A DNA stretch of 64,000 bases from a bacterium (lineage in GTDB: Bacteria > Bacillota > Clostridia > Oscillospirales > Ruminococcaceae), in the NCBI GenBank assembly GCA_004561545.1, contig SFVK01000014.1, forward strand, positions 1-64,000, read 5' to 3'. Shown piece after piece: positions 24,001 through 31,453 of the stretch. The first letter of the stretch is position 1. Each line of letters begins with the position of its first letter. A model generated the notes under the pieces. It was not told the DNA's origin and did not search any database. It saw nothing but the letters and a program-made list of their open reading frames with translations. Made by a program: the position numbers and the translations under genes.

Positions 24001-25063
24001 CCAGGCCGTCGGCCAGCTCGCCCCGGGCGCCGGCGATGGCCGTCAGGCCGTCCTTGACCAGCGCCTCGTTGCCGGTCAGCGCGTTGCTGCCGTCCTCATA
24101 CTGGCGCCGGGCGTCGTCCAGCTCCCGCTCGCCGTCCGCCAGGGCGTCCCGGCCCTCCTGAAGCTGGCGGGCCGCGTCGGCCAGCTCGGCTTCGGCCTGC
24201 TCCCTGGCGTCGTTGTATTCCGCCCAGGCATCGTCAATGGCCTGCTGGGCGTCGGAGCGCACCTCCTCGTACCGGGCCGTGCAGCGGCCGTCCGAGATGG
24301 CGTCAATCTCATCGGTGACGGTCCGCACCGTCTCCTTGTATTCGTCGCTCAGGCTGCGCAGTTCTTTTGCGCCGGTGACGGTGCCCATCAGCTCGGTGTA
24401 GGCGCTGTAGGCAAAGGCGCCGGGCCGGGCGTAAAAGACCAGCCCCACGCTGCCGCTGCCGATGCTGGCCGGCTCCCGCTCAAAGGAGAAATAGTAGGCG
24501 TCCCGCACCCGGCCCACGATGGTGAACCGGGTGCAGGCCATCTTGTCCTCCAGATCCTCGTTGTCCTGCGTCAGGGTGATGGTGCTGCCCACATCCAGCT
24601 GCTGGTTGGTCACGCTGCCCCCAGCGCTGACCAGGCACTCGTTGTCGGCCTCGGGCCAGCGGCCCTCCACCAGCATCAGGCGGTTGAGCACCCCCTCCCC
24701 CTCCGGGCCGCCCAGCTCCTCCCCGGGCAGGCTGTGGGCGCGGGCCACCAGCACGTCGCCCGACCCGTAAGACACAAACAGATCCGCCGAGTAGCCGCCC
24801 TGCACCCGGTCCACCCCGTCCAGCGCGCGGATGGCGTCCAGATCGGCGTCGGTCAGGCCCAGGGTGGAGACCACCCGGAAGTCATAGAGATTGGAATGGT
24901 CCAGGTATTCCTCCATGGAATCCTCAATGTCCGGCGAGGTGGAGAGCAGTCCCGCCAGAAAGCCCACGCCCAGCGCCACAATGGCAAAGATGGCCAGGAA
25001 GCGGCTGCGGGTTCCCGTCAGGGTGCGCCGGATGTTTTTGGAATAGGTGCGCGCCATTACCAT
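21002..25063 (-). CDS. FtsX-type ABC transporter permease with very long coiled-coil ectodomain
   Basis: 1353 residues (ATG 25063; ATG 25057 is also possible). An N-terminal membrane helix (FLAIFAIVALGVGFLAGLL) is followed by a MacB-like periplasmic-type domain to about residue 260. About 550 residues rich in Ala, Asp, Gln and Glu come next, with heptad-like repeats such as YEDGLAQYADGLAQWQDG and runs of AQLDDAKAQLDA near 640-700. An FtsX core (about 815-1010) with several helices, a second extracellular domain, and a final FtsX helix bundle complete the protein. It pairs with the ATPase encoded immediately upstream (stop and start overlap). The coiled coil should project outside and span or sense the wall. 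The substrate is unknown; lipid, lipoprotein or mechanotransmission roles are possible. Confidence 0.87.
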   Translation of the reverse strand: MVMARTYSKNIRRTLTGTRSRFLAIFAIVALGVGFLAGLLSTSPDIEDSMEEYLDHSNLYDFRVVSTLGLTDADLDAIRALDGVDRVQGGYSADLFVSYGSGDVLVARAHSLPGEELGGPEGEGVLNRLMLVEGRWPEADNECLVSAGGSVTNQQLDVGSTITLTQDNEDLEDKMACTRFTIVGRVRDAYYFSFEREPASIGSGSVGLVFYARPGAFAYSAYTELMGTVTGAKELRSLSDEYKETVRTVTDEIDAISDGRCTARYEEVRSDAQQAIDDAWAEYNDAREQAEAELADAARQLQEGRDALADGERELDDARRQYEDGSNALTGNEALVKDGLTAIAGARGELADGLARIYENMDLLQDGEAQLAQALQVLRDSQRQYEEGLARWEDGRTQYEDGLAQYADGLAQWQDGKEQLDAAETRYQAGLAQYEAGAASLEQLRQLNAAQKGLDQAAEQGVPEWLYSDTALELLDAILANEQYQALSTAYADRQAARQAYDAAVQAAADAGVEDPEQDPAVQQARQELDRCQAAWQQALEDAVGGYVDVTDPQVSGLIDAVAEYCAQKLPSAEEIEQLRQLNLAKKSIDVGIYSMIASGAAANEEEARALFSDDAIANAQAQLDDAKAQLDAGRPALDEARAQLDATKAQLDDAKAQLDAAKAEVASGKAELDSAKAQLDAGWATYFDKSAELAAGRAQLNAAHKTLDDGYATLVDKQLQLADALQQIGDAKARLVGAKLQIEAGRTTLAEKKQQLLDGEIDYETAKAEVDAELEDARRQIEDAQAELDKIESPKWYIWDRQSNVSFASFKGNVNKVAALAKVFPVFFFLVAALVVLTTMTRMVEEERLQIGTMKALGYGKSTIMSKYLIYSMSAACLGAAVGLALGFTVFPVVIWNAYAMMYWMPAFHFPWRWNYAILAGGSLIGCALIATVAACRATLRENPAQLMRPRAPKAGKRVLLEYITPVWRRMKFSHKVTVRNLFRYKKRFWMTVIGVAGCTSLLVAGFGIADSLDAIVTRQYGDVYHYDLMTTVQHPEDVDAGAAHDVLFGGGEISASIAAAIEKANQTLPDGSTAEAYLMVPRDLNAFGRFADLHERISRDATPVGATGVVVTEKYAELLGCKAGDSITVYNNAGNAAQVTVSGVCEHYVSNYLYMSAGQYRDAFGEEPGWNTILSIVEGSGDQSTRDAVSARLLGLDEVTSVTFTEDATKTVLNMLNSVNAVVVVVVICAAALALVVLYNLSNINIAERVKEIATIKVLGFYDREVSAYVNRESTVLTVVGALIGLWVGTILHRYVVYTVEVDYVMFGRTVDPSSYFYALALTLLFGAAVNLIMSRKLKAISMVESMKAPE

Positions 25064-25767
25064 TCAATCCTTTCCACAGGGGTGGGGTGGGGGTTGAGGG
25101 TCACATCCACCACCCGGCCGCTGTTGATGCGGATCACCCGGTCGGCCATGGCGGCCAGCGCCGAGTTGTGGGTGATGACGATGACGGTGCGCCCCTTTTC
25201 GCGGCAGGTGGACTGGAGCAGGGCAAGCACCTGCTTGCCGGTCACATAGTCCAGCGCGCCGGTCGGCTCGTCACAGAGCAGGATTTTTGGGTTTTTGGCG
25301 ATGGCCCGGGCGATGGACACCCGCTGCTGTTCCCCGCCCGAGAGCTGGGCCGGGAAGTTGTTGCGCCGATCCGACAGGCCCACCTCCTCCAGCACGGTAT
25401 CGGCGTCCAGCGGCTCGCGGCAGATTTCGCTGGCCAGCTCCACGTTCTCCCGCGCCGTGAGGTTCTGCACCAGGTTGTAGAACTGGAACACAAAGCCCAC
25501 GTCATACCGGCGGTAGGTGGTCAGCTCCTTCTGGCTGTACCCGCTCACGAGCTGGCCGTCCAGCCAGATTTCCCCCTCGTCGCAGACATCCATGCCGCCC
25601 AGCATATTGAGCACGGTGGTCTTGCCCGCGCCGGAGGGGCCCAGGATGACGCAGAATTCCCCCTGTTCGATGGTAAAGCTCACATGGTCCGCCGCTGCGA
25701 TGCGGCTGTCGCCCATCTGGTAATACTTGCAGACCTCGTTAAACTGCACAAAAGCCGTCGGATTCAT
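25057..25767 (-). CDS. ABC transporter ATP-binding protein (MacB/LolD type)
   Basis: 236 residues from ATG 25767, preceded by GGGAGGGGACC. Walker A is GPSGAGKTT near residue 42, the signature LSGGEQQRVSIARA near 142, Walker B ILLCDEPTGALD near 160, and the switch His is in VIVITHN. The LSGGE and DEPTGALD forms are characteristic of the MacB/LolD/FtsE group that powers FtsX-type permeases. Its stop overlaps the start of the coiled-coil permease, giving a two-gene exporter operon. An extended -10 promoter (TGGTATAAT) ends at 25812. Confidence 0.92.
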   Translation of the reverse strand: MNPTAFVQFNEVCKYYQMGDSRIAAADHVSFTIEQGEFCVILGPSGAGKTTVLNMLGGMDVCDEGEIWLDGQLVSGYSQKELTTYRRYDVGFVFQFYNLVQNLTARENVELASEICREPLDADTVLEEVGLSDRRNNFPAQLSGGEQQRVSIARAIAKNPKILLCDEPTGALDYVTGKQVLALLQSTCREKGRTVIVITHNSALAAMADRVIRINSGRVVDVTLNPHPTPVERIEW

Positions 25768-25811
25768 TTGGTGGTCCCCTCCCGCGTCCCGGCGCATGGT
25801 TTACTGCACCC

Positions 25812-25820
25812 ATTATACCA
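25812..25820 (-). promoter_or_regulatory. Extended -10 promoter for the ABC exporter operon
   Basis: Minus-strand TGGTATAAT; no convincing -35 is present, as is common for extended -10 promoters. It lies 45 bp upstream of the ATPase start. Confidence 0.55.
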
Positions 25821-25947
25821 AATTCCGGCGGCTTTGTGTGAGTAAGTTGTTTCCATTTTGTTGAATTTTGCGGTTTTTTTCAGGAATTTCACATTTTCAG
25901 CGGCGGCAGTCGGGCCGCCGCCGCAAAGACGGCCGTCTGCCGCCGCG

Positions 25948-26868
25948 TCAGAGCCGGGCCAGGTCGGCTTCGGCGCTGTGGACGGCGGCGGCGCCGTCGG
26001 CCACGGCGGTCACAATCTGGCGGACCTCCTTGCTGCGCACGTCCCCCACGGCGTAGACGCCGGGCAGGCTGGTGCGGGTGGTCTCCCCCGCCGCAACGTA
26101 ACCGCCGTCATCCAGCTCCAGCTGGCCCCGCACCAGGTCGCTTGCTGGTTTGCGGCCCACGCAGACAAACACCCCGTCACAGGCGGCCTGGCTCCGCTCG
26201 CCGGTGACATTGTTTTTCAGCGCGACGCCGGTCACGGTGTCGCCGTGGAGCAGGGCGGTCACCTCGGTGTTCCAGCGCAGCTCCACGTTGGGCGTCCGGC
26301 GCAGCCGCCCGGCGTCCAGGCGGGAGGCCCGCAGCGTATCCCGCCGGTGGACCACAATCACCTTTTGCGCCACCCGGCTGAGCAGCAGGGCGTCGGCGGC
26401 CGCCGTGTTGCCGCCGCCCACCACAACCACCGTCTTGCCGCGGTAAAACATCCCGTCACAGGCGGCGCAGTAGCTCACGCCCCGGCCCACCAGCTCCCGC
26501 TCTTCGGGCAGGCCCAGTTCCCGCGGCGCGGCGCCGGCGGCATAGACCACCGTTTTGCCGTAAAAGGTCCCGGCATCCGTCTCGACCTCCTTGGGGGATT
26601 GCGCCAGCCGCAGGGCGCGGACCTCCGCCAGCCGGGTTTGGGCGCCGAACCGCTCCGCCTGCTGCTGCATGGCCTGGGCCAGCGTGAAGCCGTCCACCCC
26701 CTGCGCAAAGCCGGGGTAGTTGTCAATCTGATGGGTCAGCGCCATCTGGCCCCCGGCGCTGAGCTTTTCCAGCACCAGCACCTCCAGCCCGGCCCGCGCG
26801 GCGTAAAGCGCCGCCGTGTAGCCCCCGGGGCCGCCGCCCACCACGATCATATCGTAAATGTGTTCCAT
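25948..26868 (-). CDS. trxB: Thioredoxin-disulfide reductase
   Basis: 306 residues from ATG 26868 with AAAGGAG upstream. FAD motif GGGPGGYTAALYAARAG at the N-terminus, the redox pair in SYCAACDG (Cys-Ala-Ala-Cys, where most TrxB have CATC), NADPH motif VVVVGGGNTAAADALLL near 150, and a C-terminal GVYAVGDVR FAD contact. The enzyme transfers electrons from NADPH to thioredoxin. No thioredoxin gene is adjacent. Single gene; possible GC hairpins lie in the 25900-25945 gap. Confidence 0.9.
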   Translation of the reverse strand: MEHIYDMIVVGGGPGGYTAALYAARAGLEVLVLEKLSAGGQMALTHQIDNYPGFAQGVDGFTLAQAMQQQAERFGAQTRLAEVRALRLAQSPKEVETDAGTFYGKTVVYAAGAAPRELGLPEERELVGRGVSYCAACDGMFYRGKTVVVVGGGNTAAADALLLSRVAQKVIVVHRRDTLRASRLDAGRLRRTPNVELRWNTEVTALLHGDTVTGVALKNNVTGERSQAACDGVFVCVGRKPASDLVRGQLELDDGGYVAAGETTRTSLPGVYAVGDVRSKEVRQIVTAVADGAAAVHSAEADLARL

Positions 26869-27027
26869 TGGTTGCTCCTTTCCCGCATCCGGCGGTTTTC
26901 TTGCCCTTATCATACCCCGCAGCCCCGCCGGATTTCCGTGATTATGTCACACAAAAAGGACGCCGCCCTGCGGCGTCCTCAGATTGTCGGGAGGGTTTTC
27001 AAAAAAAAAGGGGGGGGGACCGGACAC

Positions 27028-27065
27028 CCCCCTTTTGCAGCGTGTCGGGTTTCCCGACACGCTGA
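27028..27065. repeat. 38-bp interspersed hairpin repeat, copy 2
   Basis: Identical to 20928-20965. It begins eight bases after the stop codon of the VTT-domain gene (on the minus strand), where it could act as a 3' end structure. Confidence 0.85.
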
Positions 27066-27072
27066 GAATGGT

Positions 27073-27732
27073 TCAGGATTTTTTCCCCGTCCATTTGCGG
27101 TACCACCGCATCCCAAAAAGATAGCACACGGCAAAGATGACGGCCACCGCCGCCACAATGCCGTAGCGGGCGTTGCCCAGCGCGCTGCCGCTCAGGGTGG
27201 TGAGCAGCACGGCGGGCAGCCGGCCCACAAAGCAGATCAGCGCCCAGTTGAGCAGCGGAAGCTCGGTCAGGCCGGCCAGATAGGTCACCATATCCTTGGG
27301 GGTGCCCGGAATGAGGAAAATAAAGAACAGCACCGACTGAACCTGCTCGGTGTTGCTGAGCACCGGCAGCCGCTCCAGCTTTTCATGGGGCACAAACAGC
27401 TCCACAAACTTGACGCCAAACCGCCGCACCATCAAAAACACCAGCACACTGCCGATGGTCATGGTGGCGTCGCACAGCAGGGTGCCGGGGATGACGCCAA
27501 AGAGATACCCGGCCGCCACCTCAAAGGGCGCGCCAGGGATGACGGCAAAGATGACCTGCAGGATGTTCAGCACGCTGAACGCCAGCGGTCCCAGTGCCCC
27601 CGCCCCGCGGACCCAGTCCCGCAGCGAGGCAGGGTCCGAGACAAAGGTCATGATGGGCTGCCAGAGCAGCAGGGTCAGGCCGCCAAACACCAGCACAAGG
27701 ACGGCCAGAAGCACAAAACGGTATTTTTTCAT
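27073..27732 (-). CDS. VTT-domain (TVP38/TMEM64, DedA-related) membrane protein
   Basis: 219 residues from ATG 27732, with several hydrophobic segments. The VTT signature is visible: the re-entrant motif VIPGAPFEVAAGYLFG near residue 68, and FIFLIPGTPKDMVTYLAGLT near 140 (the F-x-x-R/P-x-P-x-x-P loop with GxPKD). Family members act in phospholipid scrambling or undecaprenyl-phosphate recycling and in membrane integrity. No operon partner; the neighbouring trxB gene runs in the same direction but is separated by the hairpin repeat. Confidence 0.82.
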   Translation of the reverse strand: MKKYRFVLLAVLVLVFGGLTLLLWQPIMTFVSDPASLRDWVRGAGALGPLAFSVLNILQVIFAVIPGAPFEVAAGYLFGVIPGTLLCDATMTIGSVLVFLMVRRFGVKFVELFVPHEKLERLPVLSNTEQVQSVLFFIFLIPGTPKDMVTYLAGLTELPLLNWALICFVGRLPAVLLTTLSGSALGNARYGIVAAVAVIFAVCYLFGMRWYRKWTGKKS

Positions 27733-28092
27733 GGGCAGCACCTTCGGGGCCGGCAGGCCCTTTGTCCCGCATCGCGGGGCCCCGCGCGTTCCGTGCAGCC
27801 GTGCCCGGCCCCGGCAGGGTCCCTTTGTTTGCGCGATGCTTCGGTTCTTTCAACGTTACTATCACTATAAATCAAAACCGCGAAAGAATCAATTGGTTTG
27901 TGAAAATCCTGCTTTTCCCGCCGGGGCCTGCCGTTCTTCCCCTTTAAACCCCTAAACCGCGTTCCTGCGGCAAATGGAAGCGTTTCCGCGTGGTTTTTGA
28001 CGAACGCTGCCAAATCCCCCGCTCTTTTGCACAAAACGCACAGGGCCGATTTGTTTAAATATACAAAGATTATAATTTTTTCCAAATACCGC
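27733..28092. other. Intergenic region with a second cre-like palindrome
   Basis: About 360 bp without a gene. It holds a TGGAAGCGTTTCCG palindrome at 27975-27988, which fits the LacI/CcpA operator pattern at 13 of 14 positions. This is about 120 bp upstream of the sugar-operon promoter and could be an auxiliary operator for looping. Confidence 0.5.
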
Positions 28093-28151
28093 TTGATTTT
28101 TTGAGCAAGTGGGGGTAAGATAGCATTGTAACGAGGTTGGAAACGTTACCA
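28093..28151 (+). promoter_or_regulatory. Sugar-operon promoter and LacI/CcpA-type operator
   Basis: TTGATT (28093-28098), 17-bp spacer, TAAGAT (28116-28121). Seventeen bases after the -10 lies TGGAAACGTTACCA (28138-28151), a perfect match to the cre/LacI-family consensus TGnAAnCGnTnnCA. It is 46 bp upstream of the binding-protein start, in a position to block transcription. The adjacent LacI-family gene is the obvious candidate regulator. Confidence 0.75.
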
Positions 28152-28197
28152 ACCCGAGTAAGAACATTGCTTGATTTCTAAAAGGAGGAAATGAACA

Positions 28198-29555
28198 ATG
28201 ACTGGTAAGAAATGGATTTCGCTGGGCGTGGCCTGCGCCATGAGCGCCGCCCTGCTGGCAGGCTGTGGCGGTGGTTCCAGCACCAGCGCCGCTTCCAGCA
28301 GCGAGGCCGCCTCTTCCACTGCTTCCGAGGCTGCTTCTTCCGAGAGCACCGCTCCGGCCGCCGCGGGCAAGGTTTACTACCTGAACTTCAAGCCCGAGCA
28401 GGATCAGGACTGGAAGGACCTGGCCGCCAAGTACACCGAGGAGACCGGCGTTCCCGTTGAGGTCGTGACCGCCGCTTCCGGCGAGTACGAGACCACCCTG
28501 ATGAGCGAGATGGCCAAGAGCGACGCGCCCACCCTGTTCCAGGTCAACGGCCCCGTGGGTCTGGCCAACTGGAAGGACTACTGCTACGATCTGACCGGCA
28601 CCCCCGCGGCCGGTGAGCTGACCAGCGACGCCTACGCCCTCAAGGACGGCGACCAGACCCTGGGCATCGCCTACGTCATCGAGAGCTACGGCATCATCGT
28701 CAACAAGAGCCTGCTGGAAAAGGCCGGCTACACCGTGGACGACATCCAGAGCTTTGCCGACCTGAAGAAGGTTGCCGAGGACATCACCGCCCGCAAGGAC
28801 GAGCTGGGCTTTGCCGCCTTCACCTCCGCCGGCATGGACGGTTCCTCCGACTGGCGCTCACCTCCGCCGGCATGGACGGTTCCTCCGACTGGCGCTTCAA
28901 GACCCATCTGGCCAACCTGCCCATCTACTTTGAGTATCAGGAGGACGGCATCTCCTCCACCGACGCCATCAAGGGCACCTATCTGGACAACTACAAGGAC
29001 ATCTTTGACCTGTACATCAACAACTCCACCTGCGATCCCAAAGAGCTGGCCGGGAAGACCGGCGATGACAGCCGCAATGAGTTCCTGGACGGCGAGGCCG
29101 TCTTCTTCCAGAACGGTTCCTGGGAGTACAACAACCTGGTGGGCGACGGCAAGTTCTCCGATGACGACGTGACCATGATCCCCATCTACATTGGCGCGGG
29201 CGACGAGGCCAACCAGGGCCTGTGCACCGGCACCGAGAACTTCTGGTGCGTCAACAAGGAAGCCCCCGAGGAAGATATCCAGGCCACCCTGGACTTCATC
29301 TACTGGTGCGTGAGCTCTGACGAGGGCACCAAGGCCATGGCCGACATGGGCTTTGTCATCCCCTTCAAGAACGCTCAGGAATCCCAGAACGTCTTTGTCA
29401 AGGCCGATAGCGAGCTGACCGCCGCCGGCAAGACCCCTGTGTCCTGGAACTTCACCACCATGCCCTCTGAGGAGTGGAAGAACGGTGTCGGCTCCGCGCT
29501 GACCGCCTACGCCGCCGGTACCGGCGACTGGAACGCGCAGTCTGATTCAACGTAA
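28198..29555 (+). pseudogene. Sugar ABC transporter substrate-binding lipoprotein, frameshifted by a 38-bp duplication
   Basis: Family 1 extracellular solute-binding protein. The N-terminus is a lipoprotein signal (MTGKKWISLGVACAMSAALL, lipobox LAGC with Cys22), then a Ser/Ala linker and the mature domain. A perfect tandem duplication (28820-28857 and 28858-28895) adds 38 bp and shifts the frame after about residue 220; the first frame then ends at 29172 as nonsense. The correct C-terminal half continues in another frame to 29555. Removing one copy restores a 439-residue protein of normal length. It would bind oligosaccharides for the two permeases downstream. As given the gene is broken, or it is a reversible on/off tract, or the duplication is an assembly error. 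Confidence 0.88.
28820..28895 (+). repeat. Perfect 38-bp tandem duplication inside the binding-protein gene
   Basis: Two adjacent identical 38-bp units, each starting TCACCTCCGCCGGCATGGAC, followed by TTCAAG. 38 is not a multiple of three, so it disrupts the reading frame. Confidence 0.95.
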
Positions 29556-29568
29556 AAAACATCACTGA

Positions 29569-29595
29569 GGGGCGGGCGATTGCATCGCCCGCCCC
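29569..29595 (+). terminator. Intra-operon hairpin between binding protein and permease genes
   Basis: A perfect 12-bp stem (GGGGCGGGCGAT with ATCGCCCGCCCC) and TGC loop, with only a short T tract. Such structures typically stabilise the abundant binding-protein message and reduce permease expression. Confidence 0.7.
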
Positions 29596-29621
29596 TTCTG
29601 CTGTTATCTGGGGGAATTTCT

Positions 29622-30473
29622 GTGGAAAAAGCTATTAAAAAATACTGGCCCGTGTTTGTTCTGCCCACTCTGATCGCCTTCCTCATCGGCTTTATCTGGC
29701 CTTTCATCTGGGGCGTGGGGCTGTCCTTCTGCAAGTTTACCACCGTCAAAAACGTCGAGTTTGTCGGCCTGTCCAACTACATCAACCTCTGGAAAGACGC
29801 CACCTTCCTTCATGCGTTTGGCTTCACGGTGGTGTTTACCATCGTCTCCACCGTGCTGATCAACTGCCTGGCCTTCCTGCTGGCCGTGCTGCTGACCCGG
29901 CACCTCAAGGGCACCAACATTTTCCGTACCGTGTTCTTCATGCCCAACCTGATCGGCGGCGTGGTGCTGGGCTACATCTGGCAGATCCTGTTCAACGGCG
30001 TGCTGTCGGCCCTGTCCAAGCCGCTGCTCTCCCTCAACGCCACCTACGGGTTCTGGGGCATTGTCATTCTGATGTGCTGGCAGCAGATCGGCTACATGAT
30101 GATCATCTACATTGCCGGCCTGCAGAACGTTCCGCCCGACCTGATCGAGGCGGCCCGCATCGACGGCGCCTCCAACCGCCAGATCATGTTCCGCATCAAG
30201 ATCCCCATGGTCATGCCCAGCATCACCATCTGCACCTTCCTGACGCTGACCAACTCCTTCAAGCTGTTTGACCAGAACCTGTCGCTGACCAACGGCGAAC
30301 CCGCCAAGGCCACCCAGATGCTGGCGCTCAACATTTTTGATACCTTCTACGGCCGCAGCGGCGCCCAGTGGAAGGGCATCGGCCAGGCCAAGGCCGTGGT
30401 CTTCTTCCTGGCCGTCATCGTTCTGGCGCTGGTTCAGCTCCGCTTCACCCGCTCCAAGGAGGTGCAGGCATAA
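29622..30473 (+). CDS. Sugar ABC transporter permease, MalF/MsmF type
   Basis: 283 residues starting at GTG 29622 (GGGGGA six bases upstream); an upstream in-frame ATG at 29580 lies inside the terminator hairpin and is unlikely. Six-helix MalF-like permease. The EAA loop that contacts the ATPase is EAARIDGASNRQIMFRIKIP near residue 180. It forms the membrane channel with the next gene product. No ATPase is encoded here, as is usual for MsmEFG systems that use a shared MsmK encoded elsewhere. Confidence 0.9.
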   Translation: MEKAIKKYWPVFVLPTLIAFLIGFIWPFIWGVGLSFCKFTTVKNVEFVGLSNYINLWKDATFLHAFGFTVVFTIVSTVLINCLAFLLAVLLTRHLKGTNIFRTVFFMPNLIGGVVLGYIWQILFNGVLSALSKPLLSLNATYGFWGIVILMCWQQIGYMMIIYIAGLQNVPPDLIEAARIDGASNRQIMFRIKIPMVMPSITICTFLTLTNSFKLFDQNLSLTNGEPAKATQMLALNIFDTFYGRSGAQWKGIGQAKAVVFFLAVIVLALVQLRFTRSKEVQA

Positions 30474-31321
30474 TGGAAAACTCCAAAAAGACCCGTCTGT
30501 TCAACAACATTCTTTCGGTTGTTCTCGGCGTGCTCTGCGTGGTATGGCTCTACCCTGTCATTCTGATCTTCTTCAACTCCTTCAAGGCCGAGCGTGCCAT
30601 CAGCACCTCCCGCGTCTTTGATCTGCCCACCGCCGAGAGCTTTGTGGGCTTCCAGAACTACATTTACGGCGTCACCTCGATGGATTTCCTCAAATCCTTC
30701 TGGTACAGCCTGTTCATCTCGGTTTCCTCGGTGCTGCTGATCCTTCTGTGCTGCTCCATGTGCGCATGGTACATCACCCGCGTCAAGGGCAAGCTGTCCA
30801 GCGGGATGTACTATCTGTGCGCCTTCAGCATGGTGGTTCCCTTCCAGATGGTCATGTTCACGCTGGCCAAGACGGCGGACACCCTCAAGCTCAACAACCC
30901 CTACAACATCTGCATCATCTACCTGGGCTTTGGCGCCGGGCTGGCGGTGTTCATGTTCACCGGCTTTATGAAGAGTATGCCTCTTGAGATCGAGGAGGCC
31001 GCCATGATCGACGGCTGCAACCCGCTGCAGATTTTCTTCAAGGTTGTCTGCCCTATCCTCAAGCCCACCATGATCTCCACCGCCATTCTGGAAACCATGT
31101 GGGTGTGGAACGACTATCTGCTGCCCACCCTGGTGCTGGACATCAAAAAGTACCGCACCATCCCCATGGCGATCCAGTATTTCCGCGGCAGCTACGGCAA
31201 GGTGGAAATGGCACCCATGATGGCCTGCATCATGATTACCGTTCTGCCGGTCATCATCATGTATCTGTTCTGCCAGAAATATATCATCGAGGGCGTTGTT
31301 GCGGGCGCCGTCAAAGGATGA
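30473..31321 (+). CDS. Sugar ABC transporter permease, MalG/MsmG type
   Basis: 282 residues. The ATG shares its first base with the stop of the preceding permease gene (TAATG), so the two are translationally coupled. Several membrane helices, with the EAA loop IEEAAMIDGCNPLQIFFKVV near residue 180, as in MalG-type subunits. It completes the heterodimeric channel for oligosaccharide uptake. A promoter for the LacI-type regulator overlaps its 3' end. Confidence 0.9.
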   Translation: MENSKKTRLFNNILSVVLGVLCVVWLYPVILIFFNSFKAERAISTSRVFDLPTAESFVGFQNYIYGVTSMDFLKSFWYSLFISVSSVLLILLCCSMCAWYITRVKGKLSSGMYYLCAFSMVVPFQMVMFTLAKTADTLKLNNPYNICIIYLGFGAGLAVFMFTGFMKSMPLEIEEAAMIDGCNPLQIFFKVVCPILKPTMISTAILETMWVWNDYLLPTLVLDIKKYRTIPMAIQYFRGSYGKVEMAPMMACIMITVLPVIIMYLFCQKYIIEGVVAGAVKG

Positions 31322-31327
31322 TATAAT
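31299..31327 (+). promoter_or_regulatory. Promoter of the LacI-family regulator gene
   Basis: TTGCGG (31299-31304), 17-bp spacer, TATAAT (31322-31327), overlapping the end of the second permease gene. It lets the regulator be expressed independently of the uptake operon. Confidence 0.65.
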
Positions 31328-31453
31328 CAGCAGGGCAAATTCTGCCACGCTGCGGCGCGTGAGTGCCAGCGAGCAACGTTATGAAACCTTGGCGGCAACC
31401 GGGCGGCGGGATCTGTGCCGGCCCGGCCGCCGGATAAAGGAGCTGGCTTTTCC

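Noticed and set aside
21179..25249. A 1356-codon open frame on the plus strand
   Set aside because: It is antisense to the coiled-coil ABC permease, has no ribosome site or family motifs, and arises from GC-rich codon bias. The same applies to other long antisense frames, for example 9297-11507 minus and 18271-20517 plus.
26987..27020. Runs of A and G (nine each) as a phase-variable tract
   Set aside because: The homopolymers lie in an intergenic gap beside the 38-bp repeat and not in a reading frame or promoter spacer that I can identify.
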